Shown here piece after piece: positions 1-11,615 of a stretch of 64,000 nt of DNA. The position numbers and the translations under genes are program-made. The stretch lies in contig NZ_BOOQ01000035.1 in assembly GCF_016863315.1 (NCBI RefSeq), forward strand, positions 1-64,000, given 5' to 3'. Source of the stretch: Planotetraspora silvatica. GTDB lineage: Bacteria; Actinomycetota; Actinomycetes; Streptosporangiales; Streptosporangiaceae. The notes beneath the pieces are model-generated. The model did not search any database. It was given only the letters and a program-made list of their open reading frames with translations, and was not told the origin of the DNA. How positions within the stretch are numbered: the stretch's first letter is position 1; each line of letters begins with the position of its first letter.

Positions 1-2088
<2,088 letters not shown>

Positions 2089-2092
2089 CGTC

Positions 2093-2124
2093 TTCGGCCG
2101 CCGCCCTCGCGGGCGGCGGCCGAA
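2093..2124 (+). terminator. Strong hairpin after infB
   Basis: Perfect 14-bp inverted repeat: TTCGGCCGCCGCCC at 2093-2106, loop TCGC, complementary arm at 2111-2124. There is no T-run, as is usual for actinobacterial intrinsic terminators. It sits 5 nt after the infB stop, so it may terminate or attenuate, or protect the infB 3' end, while ylxP is read through. Confidence 0.7.
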
Positions 2125-2149
2125 CCGTCCGAGACGTGGACACGTACCC

Positions 2150-2449
2150 ATGTATGTAGGTGCTCTTTCTTTGGACATCCTGCTCGGCGACGTTCATTCG
2201 CTGAAGCAGAAGCGCTCCGTGATCCGCCCGCTCATCGCTGAGGTGCAGCGGCGGTTCCCCGGTGTGGCCGTGGCCGAGACCGGCCATCTGGACCTGCACC
2301 GTCGCGCGGAGATCGGCGTCGCCGTCGTCTCCGCGTCGGCGGCCAACTGCGACGAGGTGCTCGACGCGTGCGAGCGAGTGGTCGCCTACCACCCCGAGAT
2401 CGAGCTGCTGTCGGCACGGCAGCGGCTGTTCAACGACCACGAGGAATAG
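2150..2449 (+). CDS. ylxP: YlxP-like DUF503 protein
   Basis: Small protein of 99 aa, the normal DUF503 length, opening with MYVGALSLDILLGDVHSLKQ; the SLKQKR motif is typical. YlxP homologues sit between infB and rbfA in many Gram-positive genomes and have been linked to ribosome assembly, but their biochemical role is unsettled. The ATG lacks a clear Shine-Dalgarno sequence (only GTGGA about 10 nt upstream), so expression may be low or coupled to infB. Position between infB and rbfA supports the call. Confidence 0.9.
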   Translation: MYVGALSLDILLGDVHSLKQKRSVIRPLIAEVQRRFPGVAVAETGHLDLHRRAEIGVAVVSASAANCDEVLDACERVVAYHPEIELLSARQRLFNDHEE

Positions 2450-2497
2450 ACCGAACGGCCGGCGCGTCAGCCGTACATCGAACGAGGGAGCGTGAGC

Positions 2498-2983
2498 ATG
2501 GACGCAGCGCGCGCCAGGAAGCTGGCCGACCGCATCCAGCAGGTCGTCGCCGAGATGCTCGAGCGGCGGATCAAGGATCCGCGGCTCGGTTTCGTGACGG
2601 TGACGGACGCAAAGATCACCGCTGATCTGAGTGACGCGACGGTGTTCTACACCGTGTTCGGCTCAGAGGCCGAGCGGAGCGGCACCGCCGCCGCGCTGGA
2701 GAGCGCGAAGGGGATCATCCGATCCGAGGTCGGCCGTCAGACCGGCCTGAGGCACACGCCGACGCTCTCGTTCGTCCACGACCCGCTGCCCGACAGCGCG
2801 CGCCACCTGGACGATCTGCTCGCCGTGGCCAAGGCCAGGGACGAGGAGATCGCCAAGCGGGCCGAAGGCGCGGAGTTCGCCGGCGACGCCGATCCCTACC
2901 GGTTCGACGAGGAACTGGACGGCGAGGCCGGCGAAGAGGACGAGGACGAGACTTCGGACCGGGCAGGGCACCGCACAACGTGA
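2498..2983 (+). CDS. rbfA: 30S ribosome-binding factor RbfA
   Basis: KH-type ribosome maturation factor needed for late 16S processing and cold growth. The core runs from ARKLADRIQ through the [12 protein letters not shown] motif to [12 protein letters not shown]. An acidic tail ([10 protein letters not shown]) follows, common in actinobacteria. I prefer ATG at 2498 (161 aa) because GAGGGAG at 2483-2489 lies about 8 nt upstream of it; the in-frame GTG at 2492 would be only 2 nt from that site. The stop overlaps the next start (GTGA at 2980-2983), indicating translational coupling to the DHH phosphoesterase. Confidence 0.95.
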   Translation: MDAARARKLADRIQQVVAEMLERRIKDPRLGFVTVTDAKITADLSDATVFYTVFGSEAERSGTAAALESAKGIIRSEVGRQTGLRHTPTLSFVHDPLPDSARHLDDLLAVAKARDEEIAKRAEGAEFAGDADPYRFDEELDGEAGEEDEDETSDRAGHRTT

Positions 2984-3999
2984 TCACGCACGGTACGGCC
3001 GTCGCCGAGACGGACTGGGAGCGGGCCGTGGAACTGGTCCGCGGCGCGGGCTCGGTCGCGCTCGCCTGCCATGTGTCCCCGGACGGGGACGCGCTCGGGT
3101 CGATGCTGGGCTTCGGTCTGGCCCTGCGGCAGGCGGGCACGGAAGTGGTCGCCTCGTTCGGGGACCAGGGGTTCGCGGTGCCCAGGCTGCTGCGATTCCT
3201 TCCCGGTCAGGACCTCCTGGTGGAGCCGGCGGCCTACCCGGCGGAACCTCCCCTGATGATCACGTTCGACGCCTCCACCATGGACAGGCTCGGCCTGCTC
3301 GTCCCCAACGCGGGCAGGGCCGGGGACCTGGTCGTGCTCGACCATCACGTCTCCAACACCGGTTTCGGGTCGCTGCACCTCATCGACCCGTCCGCCGCCT
3401 CGACCACCGTGATCGTGGAGGAGCTGATCCACCGGCTCGGGCTCACGATCGACCGGGACGTCGCCGTCTGTCTTTACACGGGGCTGGTGACCGACACCGG
3501 GTCCTTCCGATACTCGGCGACCACCCCGGCGGCCCACGCCATGGCCGGGCGGCTGATCGCCGCGGGCCTCCGCCCGGACGAGATCGCCCGCGAGTTGTGG
3601 GACCGGTCGCCGTTCGCCTATCTGCGGGTGCTGGGCGCCGCTCTCGACCGCGTCACGCTGGAGCCCGCCGAGGCCGCCGGCCACGGGATCGTGTGGACCT
3701 ACGTGACCAGGGCCGACCGCGCGGCACATGCCCTGCCGTACGACGAGGTGGAGGGCGTGATCGACGTCGTCCGCCGGGTCGACGAGGCGGACGTCGCGGT
3801 CGTGCTCAAGGAGGCCGACGACGGCGTCTGGAACGTCTCGACCCGCTCCAAGGGCGCCATCGACGTGGGCAGGGCCTGCACCACCCTCGGCGGCGGAGGG
3901 CATCCGTCCGCCGCCGGGTTCTCCTCCCACGTATCCCCGGAAGAGACGATGGCCGCCCTCCGCCCCCACCTCCGCCCCCCACACCCCCCTTCCGCGTGA
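2980..3999 (+). CDS. nrnA: DHH/DHHA1 phosphoesterase (nanoRNase / pAp phosphatase)
   Basis: Cytoplasmic Mn-dependent phosphoesterase of the NrnA group, expected to degrade short oligoribonucleotides and dephosphorylate pAp (family knowledge). Visible motifs: SPDGDALGS (metal-binding DxD), TFDAS, LDHHVSN (the DHH signature), TDTGSFR, and a C-terminal DHHA1 domain with [10 protein letters not shown]. Length 339 aa is normal. The GTG start overlaps the rbfA stop by 4 nt. The TGA stop at 3997-3999 lies inside the first unit of the 53-bp repeat array, so the repeat supplies the end of this gene; the last residues (RPPHPPSA) are low complexity. Confidence 0.93.
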   Translation: MITHGTAVAETDWERAVELVRGAGSVALACHVSPDGDALGSMLGFGLALRQAGTEVVASFGDQGFAVPRLLRFLPGQDLLVEPAAYPAEPPLMITFDASTMDRLGLLVPNAGRAGDLVVLDHHVSNTGFGSLHLIDPSAASTTVIVEELIHRLGLTIDRDVAVCLYTGLVTDTGSFRYSATTPAAHAMAGRLIAAGLRPDEIARELWDRSPFAYLRVLGAALDRVTLEPAEAAGHGIVWTYVTRADRAAHALPYDEVEGVIDVVRRVDEADVAVVLKEADDGVWNVSTRSKGAIDVGRACTTLGGGGHPSAAGFSSHVSPEETMAALRPHLRPPHPPSA

Positions 4000-4170
4000 T
4001 CATGCACAGGTTCGCGCGCAGGGGTCCCGACCTGCCCCAACCTGACCCGTGATCATGCACAGGTTCGGGTGCGACCTGCCTGACCTGCGACGACCCGATT
4101 CGTGATCATGCGCGAATTCCCGAACATGCACCCTGACCTGCGTACCCTCGTTTCGTGACCATGCATTGGA
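3996..4170 (+). repeat. 53-bp tandem repeat array, locus 1 (three units plus a partial)
   Basis: Unit starts at 3996, 4049, 4102 and 4155, exactly 53 bp apart. Units open with GTGATCATGCACAGGTTCG (first two), GTGATCATGCGCGAATTC (third) and GTGACCATGCAT (partial fourth). A second block, CCGACCTGC or CTGACCTGC, lies near position 31 of each full unit. The intervening sequence diverges. The array fills the whole nrnA-truB gap, overlaps the nrnA stop codon and ends just before the truB ATG at 4177. It reads in the same direction as nrnA. Related arrays are at 12.6 kb and 37.2 kb. Confidence 0.9.
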
Positions 4171-4176
4171 CCTCTC

Positions 4177-5076
4177 ATGAGTACGGCTAGGCCGCGCCGG
4201 CCCGCGCCCCCCAGTGGGCTGATCATCGTCGACAAGCCGGCGGAATGGACGTCGCATGACGTGGTCGGCAAGATGCGCGGCATCGCCGGAACCCGCAAGG
4301 TGGGCCATGCGGGCACCCTGGACCCGATGGCGACCGGGGTCCTGGTGATCGGCGTGGAGAAGGCGACCCGGCTCCTCGGGCATCTCGCGCTCACCGAGAA
4401 GGTCTACGAGGCCACGTTGCGTCTCGGCGCCACGACCAACACCGACGACGCCGACGGGGAGATCACCGCCACCACGCCGGCGGGCCACGTGGCCGAGGAG
4501 GACGTCCGCAAGGGGATCGCGGCGCTGACCGGCGAGATCATGCAGGTTCCCCCGCAGGTCAGCGCCATCAAGGTGAACGGTGAGCGGGCCTACAAGCGGG
4601 CGAGGGCCGGCGAGGAGGTCGAGCTCGCGGCCCGTCCGGTGACGATCCATGCCTTCGAGGTGACCGGGATCCGCCGGGAGGGGGAGTCGGTCGACGTCGA
4701 CGCCACGATCACCTGCTCCAGCGGCACGTACATCCGTGCCCTGGCCCGTGATCTCGGCGCCTCCCTCGGTGTGGGCGGCCATCTCACCTATTTGCGCAGG
4801 ACGCGGGTCGGGCCGTACGGCATCGAGTCGGCGAGGACCATCGACGACCTGTCGCGGGAGTGCGTGATCCTGCCCATGGCCGAGGCCGTGGCCGCCGCGT
4901 TCCCCCGCAGGGACGTGTCGGAGGAGGAGGCCCGGCTGGTCGCGCACGGAGGGCGCCTCGCGTCGGCGGGCCTGGGCGCCGGGCCTATCGGGGTCTTCGG
5001 CCCCGACGGCACGTTGCTGGCGCTCGTCGAGGAGCGCGGCGGGACGGCGAGGCCGCTCGCGGTCTTCGTGCCCTGA
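4177..5076 (+). CDS. truB: tRNA pseudouridine(55) synthase
   Basis: Makes Psi55 in the T-loop of tRNAs. Motifs seen: GLIIVDKPAEWTSHDVV at the N-terminus, the catalytic region GHAGTLDPMATGVL (Asp is the nucleophile), YEATLRLG, and GTYIRALARDLG. Length 299 aa fits the family. The ATG at 4177 follows the last partial repeat unit with only a weak ribosome site, so the repeat forms its 5' leader. It sits between nrnA and ribF as in other actinomycetes. Confidence 0.96.
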   Translation: MSTARPRRPAPPSGLIIVDKPAEWTSHDVVGKMRGIAGTRKVGHAGTLDPMATGVLVIGVEKATRLLGHLALTEKVYEATLRLGATTNTDDADGEITATTPAGHVAEEDVRKGIAALTGEIMQVPPQVSAIKVNGERAYKRARAGEEVELAARPVTIHAFEVTGIRREGESVDVDATITCSSGTYIRALARDLGASLGVGGHLTYLRRTRVGPYGIESARTIDDLSRECVILPMAEAVAAAFPRRDVSEEEARLVAHGGRLASAGLGAGPIGVFGPDGTLLALVEERGGTARPLAVFVP

Positions 5077-5089
5077 GCGAGTTCTGCAC

Positions 5090-5174
5090 CAGGCGCGGAA
5101 GCAGGCGCGGAAGCAGGCGCGGAACCAGGCACTGAATCAAGGCTCGGAATCAGGCCCTGAATCAGACGCTGATC
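5090..5174 (+). repeat. Degenerate 12-bp tandem repeat after truB
   Basis: About seven consecutive copies of a 12-13 bp unit. The first three are nearly identical (CAGGCGCGGAAG at 5090, 5102 and, with AAC at the end, 5114). Later copies decay to CAGGCACTGAAT, CAAGGCTCGGAAT, CAGGCCCTGAAT and CAGACGCTGATC. It fills much of the gap between truB and ribF. Looks like a local slippage minisatellite; no function evident. Confidence 0.75.
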
Positions 5175-5270
5175 GGAGACTGTCCAGGGGCTGGTTCCCG
5201 CAATCGCCGTAGGGCATGGCAGGCTTGTCTTCGGCCGGTTGGCGAAAGCCGTACAGGAATCGAGGTCGAG

Positions 5271-6239
5271 GTGCAGGGCTGGCACGGGCTGGAGGACGTC
5301 CCCGGGGACTGGGGCAGGTCCGTCGTCACGATCGGCGTGTTCGACGGTGTGCACCACGGTCACCAGCACATGGTGGCCAGGGCGGTCGATTTGGCCCGGG
5401 ACCTCGGTGTTCCCGCCGTGGCCGTGACCTTCGACCCCCATCCTGACGAGGTCGTGCGGCCGGGCAGCCACCCGCCGCAGCTGACCACTCCGCACCGGCG
5501 CACCCAACTGCTCGCGGCGCTGGGCGTCGACGCGGTGTGCGTGCTGCCGTTCACGCTCGAGTTCTCCCGGATGTCGCCGGACGAGTTCGTGCAGACCGCC
5601 CTGGTCGACCGGCTCCATGCGGCCGGGGTCGTGGTGGGGGAGAACTTCCGCTTCGGCCACAAAGCCTCCGGCGATATCGAGACATTGAGGACGCTGGGCG
5701 AAAAATACGATTACGTGACTGAAGGCGTGCCGTTGGTACGTGACGGCGAGGCCATTTCGTCGACCTTGATCCGCGAGATGCTGGCCGCGGGGGACGTGGT
5801 CGGCGCGACGGCGGCGCTCGGCCGGCCCCACCGCGTCGAGGGAGTGGTCGTCCGGGGTCATCAGCGCGGCCGGGCGCTCGGCTTCCCGACGGCCAACGTC
5901 GAATCGCCCCAGCACATGGCGATCCCGGCCGACGGGGTCTACGCGGGGTGGCTGCAGTGCACGCAGGAGCCCTCGCCGTACGAGGGGCAGCGGTGGCCGG
6001 CCGCGATCTCCATCGGTACGAATCCGACCTTCGACGGGGTGTCGCGCACAGTCGAGGCGTACGCCCTGGACCGCGACGATCTCGATCTCTACGGCGCGCA
6101 CGTGGCGGTCGACTTCTCGGAGCGGCTCCGCGACACCCTCAGGTTCGACTCGATCGAGGACCTGATCGTGCAGATGCGTGCGGACGTCGACGAGGCCCGC
6201 CGCCTGACCGTCGGGGATGACCGGACAAGTCGGGGATGA
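5271..6239 (+). CDS. ribF: Bifunctional riboflavin kinase / FAD synthetase
   Basis: Converts riboflavin to FMN and FMN to FAD. The N-terminal nucleotidyltransferase domain shows GVFDGVHHGHQ (HxGH-type site), TFDPHP, FRFGHKASG and STLIREML. The C-terminal riboflavin kinase domain shows RGRALGFPTANV and NPTFDG. Length 322 aa is normal. The GTG start at 5271 is preceded by ATCGAGGTCGAG, a modest ribosome site, and gives the expected short N-terminus before the HxGH motif. Placed between truB and rpsO. Confidence 0.95.
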   Translation: MQGWHGLEDVPGDWGRSVVTIGVFDGVHHGHQHMVARAVDLARDLGVPAVAVTFDPHPDEVVRPGSHPPQLTTPHRRTQLLAALGVDAVCVLPFTLEFSRMSPDEFVQTALVDRLHAAGVVVGENFRFGHKASGDIETLRTLGEKYDYVTEGVPLVRDGEAISSTLIREMLAAGDVVGATAALGRPHRVEGVVVRGHQRGRALGFPTANVESPQHMAIPADGVYAGWLQCTQEPSPYEGQRWPAAISIGTNPTFDGVSRTVEAYALDRDDLDLYGAHVAVDFSERLRDTLRFDSIEDLIVQMRADVDEARRLTVGDDRTSRG

Positions 6240-6415
6240 CCAGGGCAAGCCGGCGATGACCAGGCGAGATGACCGGCAGGCCGGGCGGGGACGACCGTCC
6301 GGACCCCTTCGCGATCGCGAGTGTGCGGCCCGCTGAGCTGCGGTGGTAGCCTTGCATGTCAGCCATGTTCAGATGGTGCTTCTCACCACCGGGCTGGCCT
6401 GTCACGGCGACTGTA

Positions 6416-6479
6416 GGCACGCACGGTCGTTCGCGGGCTTGAGAGTATTCCGCGTGCCTTCCCATGAGAAGGAGAAGCA
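6416..6479 (+). promoter_or_regulatory. rpsO leader: possible hairpin and strong ribosome site
   Basis: GGCACGC at 6416-6422 can pair with GCGTGCC at 6452-6458, just before GAAGGAG at 6468-6474, which is 5 nt from the rpsO GTG. A smaller TGGTG/CACCA stem lies near 6374-6387. S15 controls its own mRNA leader in several bacteria, so a structured leader is plausible here, but this one is only a pairing possibility. Confidence 0.35.
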
Positions 6480-6749
6480 GTGTCGCTTGACACCGCCACC
6501 ACCAAGGCCATCGTCACCGAGTACGGCACGGGCGAGGGCGACACCGGGTCCCCTGAGGTCCAGATCGCGCTGCTGAGCAAGCGCATCAGCGACCTCACGG
6601 AGCACCTGAAGACCCACAAGCACGACCACCACAGCCGTCGCGGTCTGCTCCTGCTGGTCGGCCGCCGCCGCCGGCTGCTGAAGTACCTGCAGGCCAAGGA
6701 CATCACCCGGTACCGCACGCTGATCGAGCGGCTGGGTCTGCGCCGATAG
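6480..6749 (+). CDS. rpsO: 30S ribosomal protein S15
   Basis: Primary 16S rRNA-binding protein of the central domain. 89 aa, full length, with the signature [37 protein letters not shown] and [10 protein letters not shown]. Starts with GTG behind a strong GAAGGAG. Followed by two overlapping hairpins and then pnp, the conserved rpsO-pnp order. Confidence 0.99.
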   Translation: MSLDTATTKAIVTEYGTGEGDTGSPEVQIALLSKRISDLTEHLKTHKHDHHSRRGLLLLVGRRRRLLKYLQAKDITRYRTLIERLGLRR

Positions 6750-6758
6750 CGTGGGCGA

Positions 6759-6790
6759 GGAGCGGCGAGTCTTCGCCGCTCCTTTCTCGT
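6759..6790 (+). terminator. rpsO terminator with T-rich tail
   Basis: GGAGCGGCGA at 6759-6768 pairs with TCGCCGCTCC at 6773-6782 across a four-base loop, followed by TTTCTCGT. This is the best classical intrinsic terminator shape in the window. Its T-rich tail is also the left arm of the next hairpin, so the two structures overlap end to end. Confidence 0.8.
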
Positions 6791-6820
6791 AGCAGGCCAC
6801 AATTGGCCTGCTACGAGAAA
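6783..6820 (+). promoter_or_regulatory. Perfect 17-bp hairpin in the rpsO-pnp gap (likely RNase III target)
   Basis: The arm TTTCTCGTAGCAGGCCA (6783-6799) is perfectly complementary to 6804-6820 with loop CAAT. A 17-bp uninterrupted stem between rpsO and pnp matches the situation in Streptomyces coelicolor, where RNase III cleaves an rpsO-pnp intergenic hairpin and lowers pnp expression (established for that species). Its left arm doubles as the T-tract of the rpsO terminator. Confidence 0.7.
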
Positions 6821-7116
6821 GGTCCCGGGGAGCCGCCGGTGTGAGCGGCCCGGGACGAGACAACTGAATAGCCGAGAGGGAGAGGGAGCCGGAAGGCCGA
6901 CTCGACCCGACAGAACATGTGCCCCGCGTCCGCAAGCAAGCAGCACGCGCGATCCCGCGGCGTGAGAGGGCCGGTCCTCGGTAGTGGCCCCCGGTCAGTA
7001 CGGCGACAGCCGTACAGACGAAACCGGGCGCTTCGATCGAAGACCGGCACTGCACCTGAACGGGGAGCCCGGCAAACGGAAGGACGCGGGAGACCGACCC
7101 GAGAAGGAGGTCCCCC
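6821..7116 (+). other. Long pnp leader
   Basis: About 300 nt without a credible gene. It holds a small perfect hairpin (GTACGGC at 6998-7004 with GCCGTAC at 7009-7015, loop GACA) and ends in the strong ribosome site GAAGGAGG about 7 nt before the pnp GTG. Probably the pnp 5' leader after RNase III processing or from an internal promoter; I could not fix a promoter by eye. Confidence 0.5.
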
Positions 7117-9423
7117 GTGGAGGGTGTCCACAGCACGGAAGCCGTTATCGATAACGGCTCCTTCGGCACGCGCACGATCCGGTTCGAGACCGGTCGCCTC
7201 GCGCGCCAGGCGGCAGGAAGCTCCGTCGTCTATCTCGACGACGAGACGATGGTCCTGTCCGCCACCACCGCGTCCAAGAATCCCAAGGAGAACTTGGACT
7301 TCTTCCCGCTCACCGTCGACGTCGAGGAGCGGATGTACGCCGCGGGCCGGATTCCCGGCTCGTTCTTCCGCAGGGAGGGCCGGCCGTCCGAGGACGCGAT
7401 CCTCACCTGCCGCCTGATCGACCGGCCGCTGCGCCCGTCGTTCGTCAAGGGCCTGCGCAACGAGATCCAGGTCGTGGCGACCGTCATGTCGCTGCACCCG
7501 GACCACCTGTACGACGTGGTCGCGATCAACGCGGCCAGCCTGTCCACGCAGCTCGCCGGCCTGCCGTTCTCCGGCCCGATCGGCGGCGTCCGCGTCGCGC
7601 TGATCGAGGGCCAGTGGGTGGCGTTCCCGACCCACCCCGAGCTCGAGAACGCCACGTTCGACATGGTCGTGGCGGGTCGTGTCCTGGCGGACGGCGACGT
7701 CGCGATCATGATGGTCGAGGCCGAGTCGACGCGCGACACGCTCAAGCTGGTCGCCGAGGGCGCGGTCGCCCCGACCGAGGAGACCGTGGCCCAGGGCCTC
7801 GAGGCGGCCAAGCCGTTCATCAAGGTTCTGTGCGACGCGCAGGCGAAGCTGGCCGGGGTCGCCGCCAAGGAGACCGCGGAGTACCCGATCTTCCTGGACT
7901 ACCAGGACGACGTCCTGGAGGCCGTCACCGCGGCCGTCAGCACCGAGCTCGCCTCCGCGCTGACCATCGCGGGCAAGCAGGAGCGCGAGCTCGAGATCGA
8001 GCGGGTCAAGGCGCTCGCCGCGGAGAAGGTCCTCGCCGACTTCGAGGGCCGGGAGAAGGAGGTCGGCGCCGCGTTCCGGTCGCTGACCAAGAAGCTCATG
8101 CGCGCGCGCGTCATCAAGGAGGGCGTCCGCATCGACGGCCGCGGCCCCAAGGACATCCGGCAGCTCAACGCCGAGGTCCACGTGGTCCCGCGGGTGCACG
8201 GTTCGGCGCTGTTCGAGCGCGGTGAGACCCAGATCCTCGGGATCACCACGCTGAACATGCTCCGCATGGAGCAGATGATCGACACGCTGAACCCCGAGCG
8301 CACCAAGCGCTACATGCACAACTACAACTTCCCGCCGTACTCCACCGGTGAGACCGGCCGCGTGGGCTCGCCCAAGCGCCGCGAGATCGGCCACGGGGCG
8401 CTCGCCGAGCGCGCGCTCATCCCCGTGCTGCCCTCGCGTGAGGAGTTCCCGTACGCGATCCGGCAGGTGTCGGAGGCGCTGGGCTCGAACGGCTCGACCT
8501 CGATGGGCTCGGTCTGCGCCTCGACGATGGCCCTGCTCGACGCGGGTGTCCCGCTCAAGGAGATGGTGGCCGGCATCGCCATGGGTCTCATCGGCGAGGG
8601 CGACCAGTTCGTCACGCTGACCGACATCCTCGGCGCCGAGGACGCCATGGGCGACATGGACTTCAAGGTCGCCGGCACCAAGGACGTCATCACGGCCCTG
8701 CAGCTCGACACCAAGCTGGACGGCATCCCGGCCAGCGTGCTGGCGGCCGCGCTCAAGCAGGCGCGCGGCGCGCGGCTGGCGATCCTGGACGTGATGCAGG
8801 AGGCCATCGACTCCCCGGCGGAGATGAACCCGACGGCGCCGCGCATCATCACGATCAAGGTCCCGGTAGACAAGATCGGCGAAGTCATCGGCCCCAAGGG
8901 CAAGATGATCAACCAGATCCAGGACGACACCGGCGCCGAGATCACGATCGAGGACGACGGCACGATCTACATCGGCGCCACCGACGGCCCGTCGGCCGAG
9001 GCGGCCCGGACGCTGATCAACGGCATCGCGAACCCGCACATGCCGGAGGTCGGCGAGCGCTACCTGGGCACGGTCGTCAAGATCGCCGCCTTCGGCGCGT
9101 TCGTGTCGCTGCTGCCCGGCAAGGACGGCCTGCTGCACGTCTCTCAGATCCGCAAGCTGCACGGCGGCAAGCGCATCGAGAACGTCGAGGACGTCATGAG
9201 CGTCGGCGAGAAGGTCCAGGTCGAGATCGCCGAGATCGACGCCCGCGGCAAGCTGTCGCTGGTGCCGGTCGAGGTCGTCGAGAAGGAGGCCGCGGAGAAG
9301 GCGGCCGGTGGCGGCGACGAGGTCGAGAGCGCGCCCGTGGCGGCGGCGGAGCCGCAGGACGAGCAGCGCACGGAGAGGCCGCGCCGCCGCACCCGCGGTG
9401 GCCGGGACGACCGCAACTCGTGA
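7117..9423 (+). CDS. pnp: Polynucleotide phosphorylase
   Basis: 3'-5' phosphorolytic exoribonuclease; in actinomycetes it also adds RNA 3' tails and has been described as guanosine pentaphosphate synthetase. 768 aa: two RNase PH-like domains (the second around [13 protein letters not shown] and [17 protein letters not shown]), then a KH domain ([18 protein letters not shown]), an S1 domain ([20 protein letters not shown]), and an Arg/Asp-rich tail. GTG start with GAAGGAGG upstream. The stop overlaps the start of the M16 peptidase by 4 nt (GTGA), indicating coupling. Confidence 0.98.
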   Translation: MEGVHSTEAVIDNGSFGTRTIRFETGRLARQAAGSSVVYLDDETMVLSATTASKNPKENLDFFPLTVDVEERMYAAGRIPGSFFRREGRPSEDAILTCRLIDRPLRPSFVKGLRNEIQVVATVMSLHPDHLYDVVAINAASLSTQLAGLPFSGPIGGVRVALIEGQWVAFPTHPELENATFDMVVAGRVLADGDVAIMMVEAESTRDTLKLVAEGAVAPTEETVAQGLEAAKPFIKVLCDAQAKLAGVAAKETAEYPIFLDYQDDVLEAVTAAVSTELASALTIAGKQERELEIERVKALAAEKVLADFEGREKEVGAAFRSLTKKLMRARVIKEGVRIDGRGPKDIRQLNAEVHVVPRVHGSALFERGETQILGITTLNMLRMEQMIDTLNPERTKRYMHNYNFPPYSTGETGRVGSPKRREIGHGALAERALIPVLPSREEFPYAIRQVSEALGSNGSTSMGSVCASTMALLDAGVPLKEMVAGIAMGLIGEGDQFVTLTDILGAEDAMGDMDFKVAGTKDVITALQLDTKLDGIPASVLAAALKQARGARLAILDVMQEAIDSPAEMNPTAPRIITIKVPVDKIGEVIGPKGKMINQIQDDTGAEITIEDDGTIYIGATDGPSAEAARTLINGIANPHMPEVGERYLGTVVKIAAFGAFVSLLPGKDGLLHVSQIRKLHGGKRIENVEDVMSVGEKVQVEIAEIDARGKLSLVPVEVVEKEAAEKAAGGGDEVESAPVAAAEPQDEQRTERPRRRTRGGRDDRNS

Positions 9424-10730
9424 CCACCACGACTCTGCACCCCGGTAAGGACGGCGCGGGCGTCATTCGCCGCACCGTCCTTCCCGGCGGTCTCCGGGTG
9501 GTGACCGAGACCATGCCGACCGTGCGAAGCGTCGCGGTCGGCATGTGGGTCGGCATCGGATCACGTGACGAGGCCCCCGAGCACATGGGGGCCACCCACT
9601 TCCTCGAGCACCTGCTCTTCAAGGGCACGCCCACACGGGACGCCATGGAGATCTCGGCGTCCATCGAGGGCATCGGCGGTGAGATCAACGCCTTCACCGC
9701 CAAGGAGTACACCTGCTACTACGCCCGGGTGCTCGACGAGGACCTGCCGATCGCGATCGACGTGCTCGCCGACGTGGTCACCTCCTCGCTGGTCACCGCT
9801 GAGGACGTGGAGTCCGAGCGCGGCGTGATCCTCGAAGAGATCGCCATGCACGACGACGATCCGTCCGACGTGGTGCACGAGCAGTTCTCCGCCGAGTTGT
9901 ACGGCGACACGCCGATCGGGCGGCCGATCCTCGGCAACGAGGAGTCGATCAACGCGCTCACCCGTGACCGCATCGCCGAGTACTACCAGCGCTACTACGT
10001 GCCGCCGCAGACCGTCGTGTCGGTGGCCGGCAACGTGAGCCACGAGCGGGTGGTCGAACTGGTGGCCGCGGCGTACGAGCGGGCAGGGGCGCTGGGCAGT
10101 TCGGCCAGCCCCGCGCCTCCTCGGCTCGGCGGTCCCGGCGTCGAGGAGCGTTCCGGCATCAGGGTCGTCGACCGTCCCACCGAGCAGGCCAACCTGGTCC
10201 TCGGCATGACGGGCGTGTCCCGGACGGACGAGCGGCGTTTCGCCCTGGGTGTCCTGAACGCGGCGCTCGGCGGCGGCATGTCGTCACGCCTGTTCCAGGA
10301 GATCCGGGAGAAGCGCGGCCTGGCCTACAGCGCGTACAGCTACACCTCCCAGTACGCCGACACCGGCCAGTTCGGCATCTACGTCGGCTGCCTGCCGTCC
10401 AAGATCGACGATGTGCTGAAGATCTGCCGTGACGAGGTGGCCAGGGTCGTGGCCGAGGGCATCACCGCCGAGGAGATCGCCCGCGGCAAGGGCCAGATGC
10501 GCGGCGGGCTCGTGCTGGGGCTGGAGGACACCGGTTCCCGCATGTCCCGCATCGGCAAGAGCGAACTCGTCTACGAGGAGCTCATGTCGGTGGACGAGGT
10601 CCTCGCCCGGATCGAGGCGGTCACACCCGACGACCTCGCCGCCGTGGCCGGCGACATCTTGAACCGGCCGCTGACGCTCGCGGTCATCGGTCCCTACTCG
10701 GACAAGGACTTCGGCTTCGCGATCGCCTGA
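9420..10730 (+). CDS. M16 family zinc metallopeptidase
   Basis: Insulinase/processing-peptidase-like protein of 436 aa. The zinc motif HxxEH is intact at residues 60-64 ([11 protein letters not shown]), and the distal glutamate lies in the ERGVILEEI segment. The second half-domain includes [18 protein letters not shown], the usual Arg/Tyr site of this family. It matches the single-chain peptidase that follows pnp in most actinobacteria; its substrate there is not established. GTG start is translationally coupled to pnp. Confidence 0.92.
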   Translation: MTTTTLHPGKDGAGVIRRTVLPGGLRVVTETMPTVRSVAVGMWVGIGSRDEAPEHMGATHFLEHLLFKGTPTRDAMEISASIEGIGGEINAFTAKEYTCYYARVLDEDLPIAIDVLADVVTSSLVTAEDVESERGVILEEIAMHDDDPSDVVHEQFSAELYGDTPIGRPILGNEESINALTRDRIAEYYQRYYVPPQTVVSVAGNVSHERVVELVAAAYERAGALGSSASPAPPRLGGPGVEERSGIRVVDRPTEQANLVLGMTGVSRTDERRFALGVLNAALGGGMSSRLFQEIREKRGLAYSAYSYTSQYADTGQFGIYVGCLPSKIDDVLKICRDEVARVVAEGITAEEIARGKGQMRGGLVLGLEDTGSRMSRIGKSELVYEELMSVDEVLARIEAVTPDDLAAVAGDILNRPLTLAVIGPYSDKDFGFAIA

Positions 10731-11558
<828 letters not shown>

Positions 11559-11571
11559 GCGGCGCGCCAGG

Positions 11572-11604
11572 GTACGGCTGCCGGGGTTTCGGCGGCAGCC
11601 GTAC
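11572..11604. terminator. Bidirectional terminator between dapB and menA
   Basis: GTACGGCTGCCG (11572-11583) pairs perfectly with CGGCAGCCGTAC (11593-11604), loop GGGTTTCGG. It lies between two convergent genes and can serve both. Confidence 0.75.
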
Positions 11605-11615
11605 GGGCACGCGGG

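Noticed and set aside
2896-3984. Minus-strand reading frame of 362 codons opposite nrnA
   Set aside because: Shadow frame caused by high GC at third positions; the plus strand carries a complete DHH phosphoesterase.
3996-4170. The 53-bp arrays as a CRISPR array
   Set aside because: Whole units are related, including a second conserved block inside the would-be spacer; there are only 2-4 units and no cas genes.
6998-7015. Riboswitch in the pnp leader
   Set aside because: Only one short hairpin is evident and no known aptamer core could be recognised.
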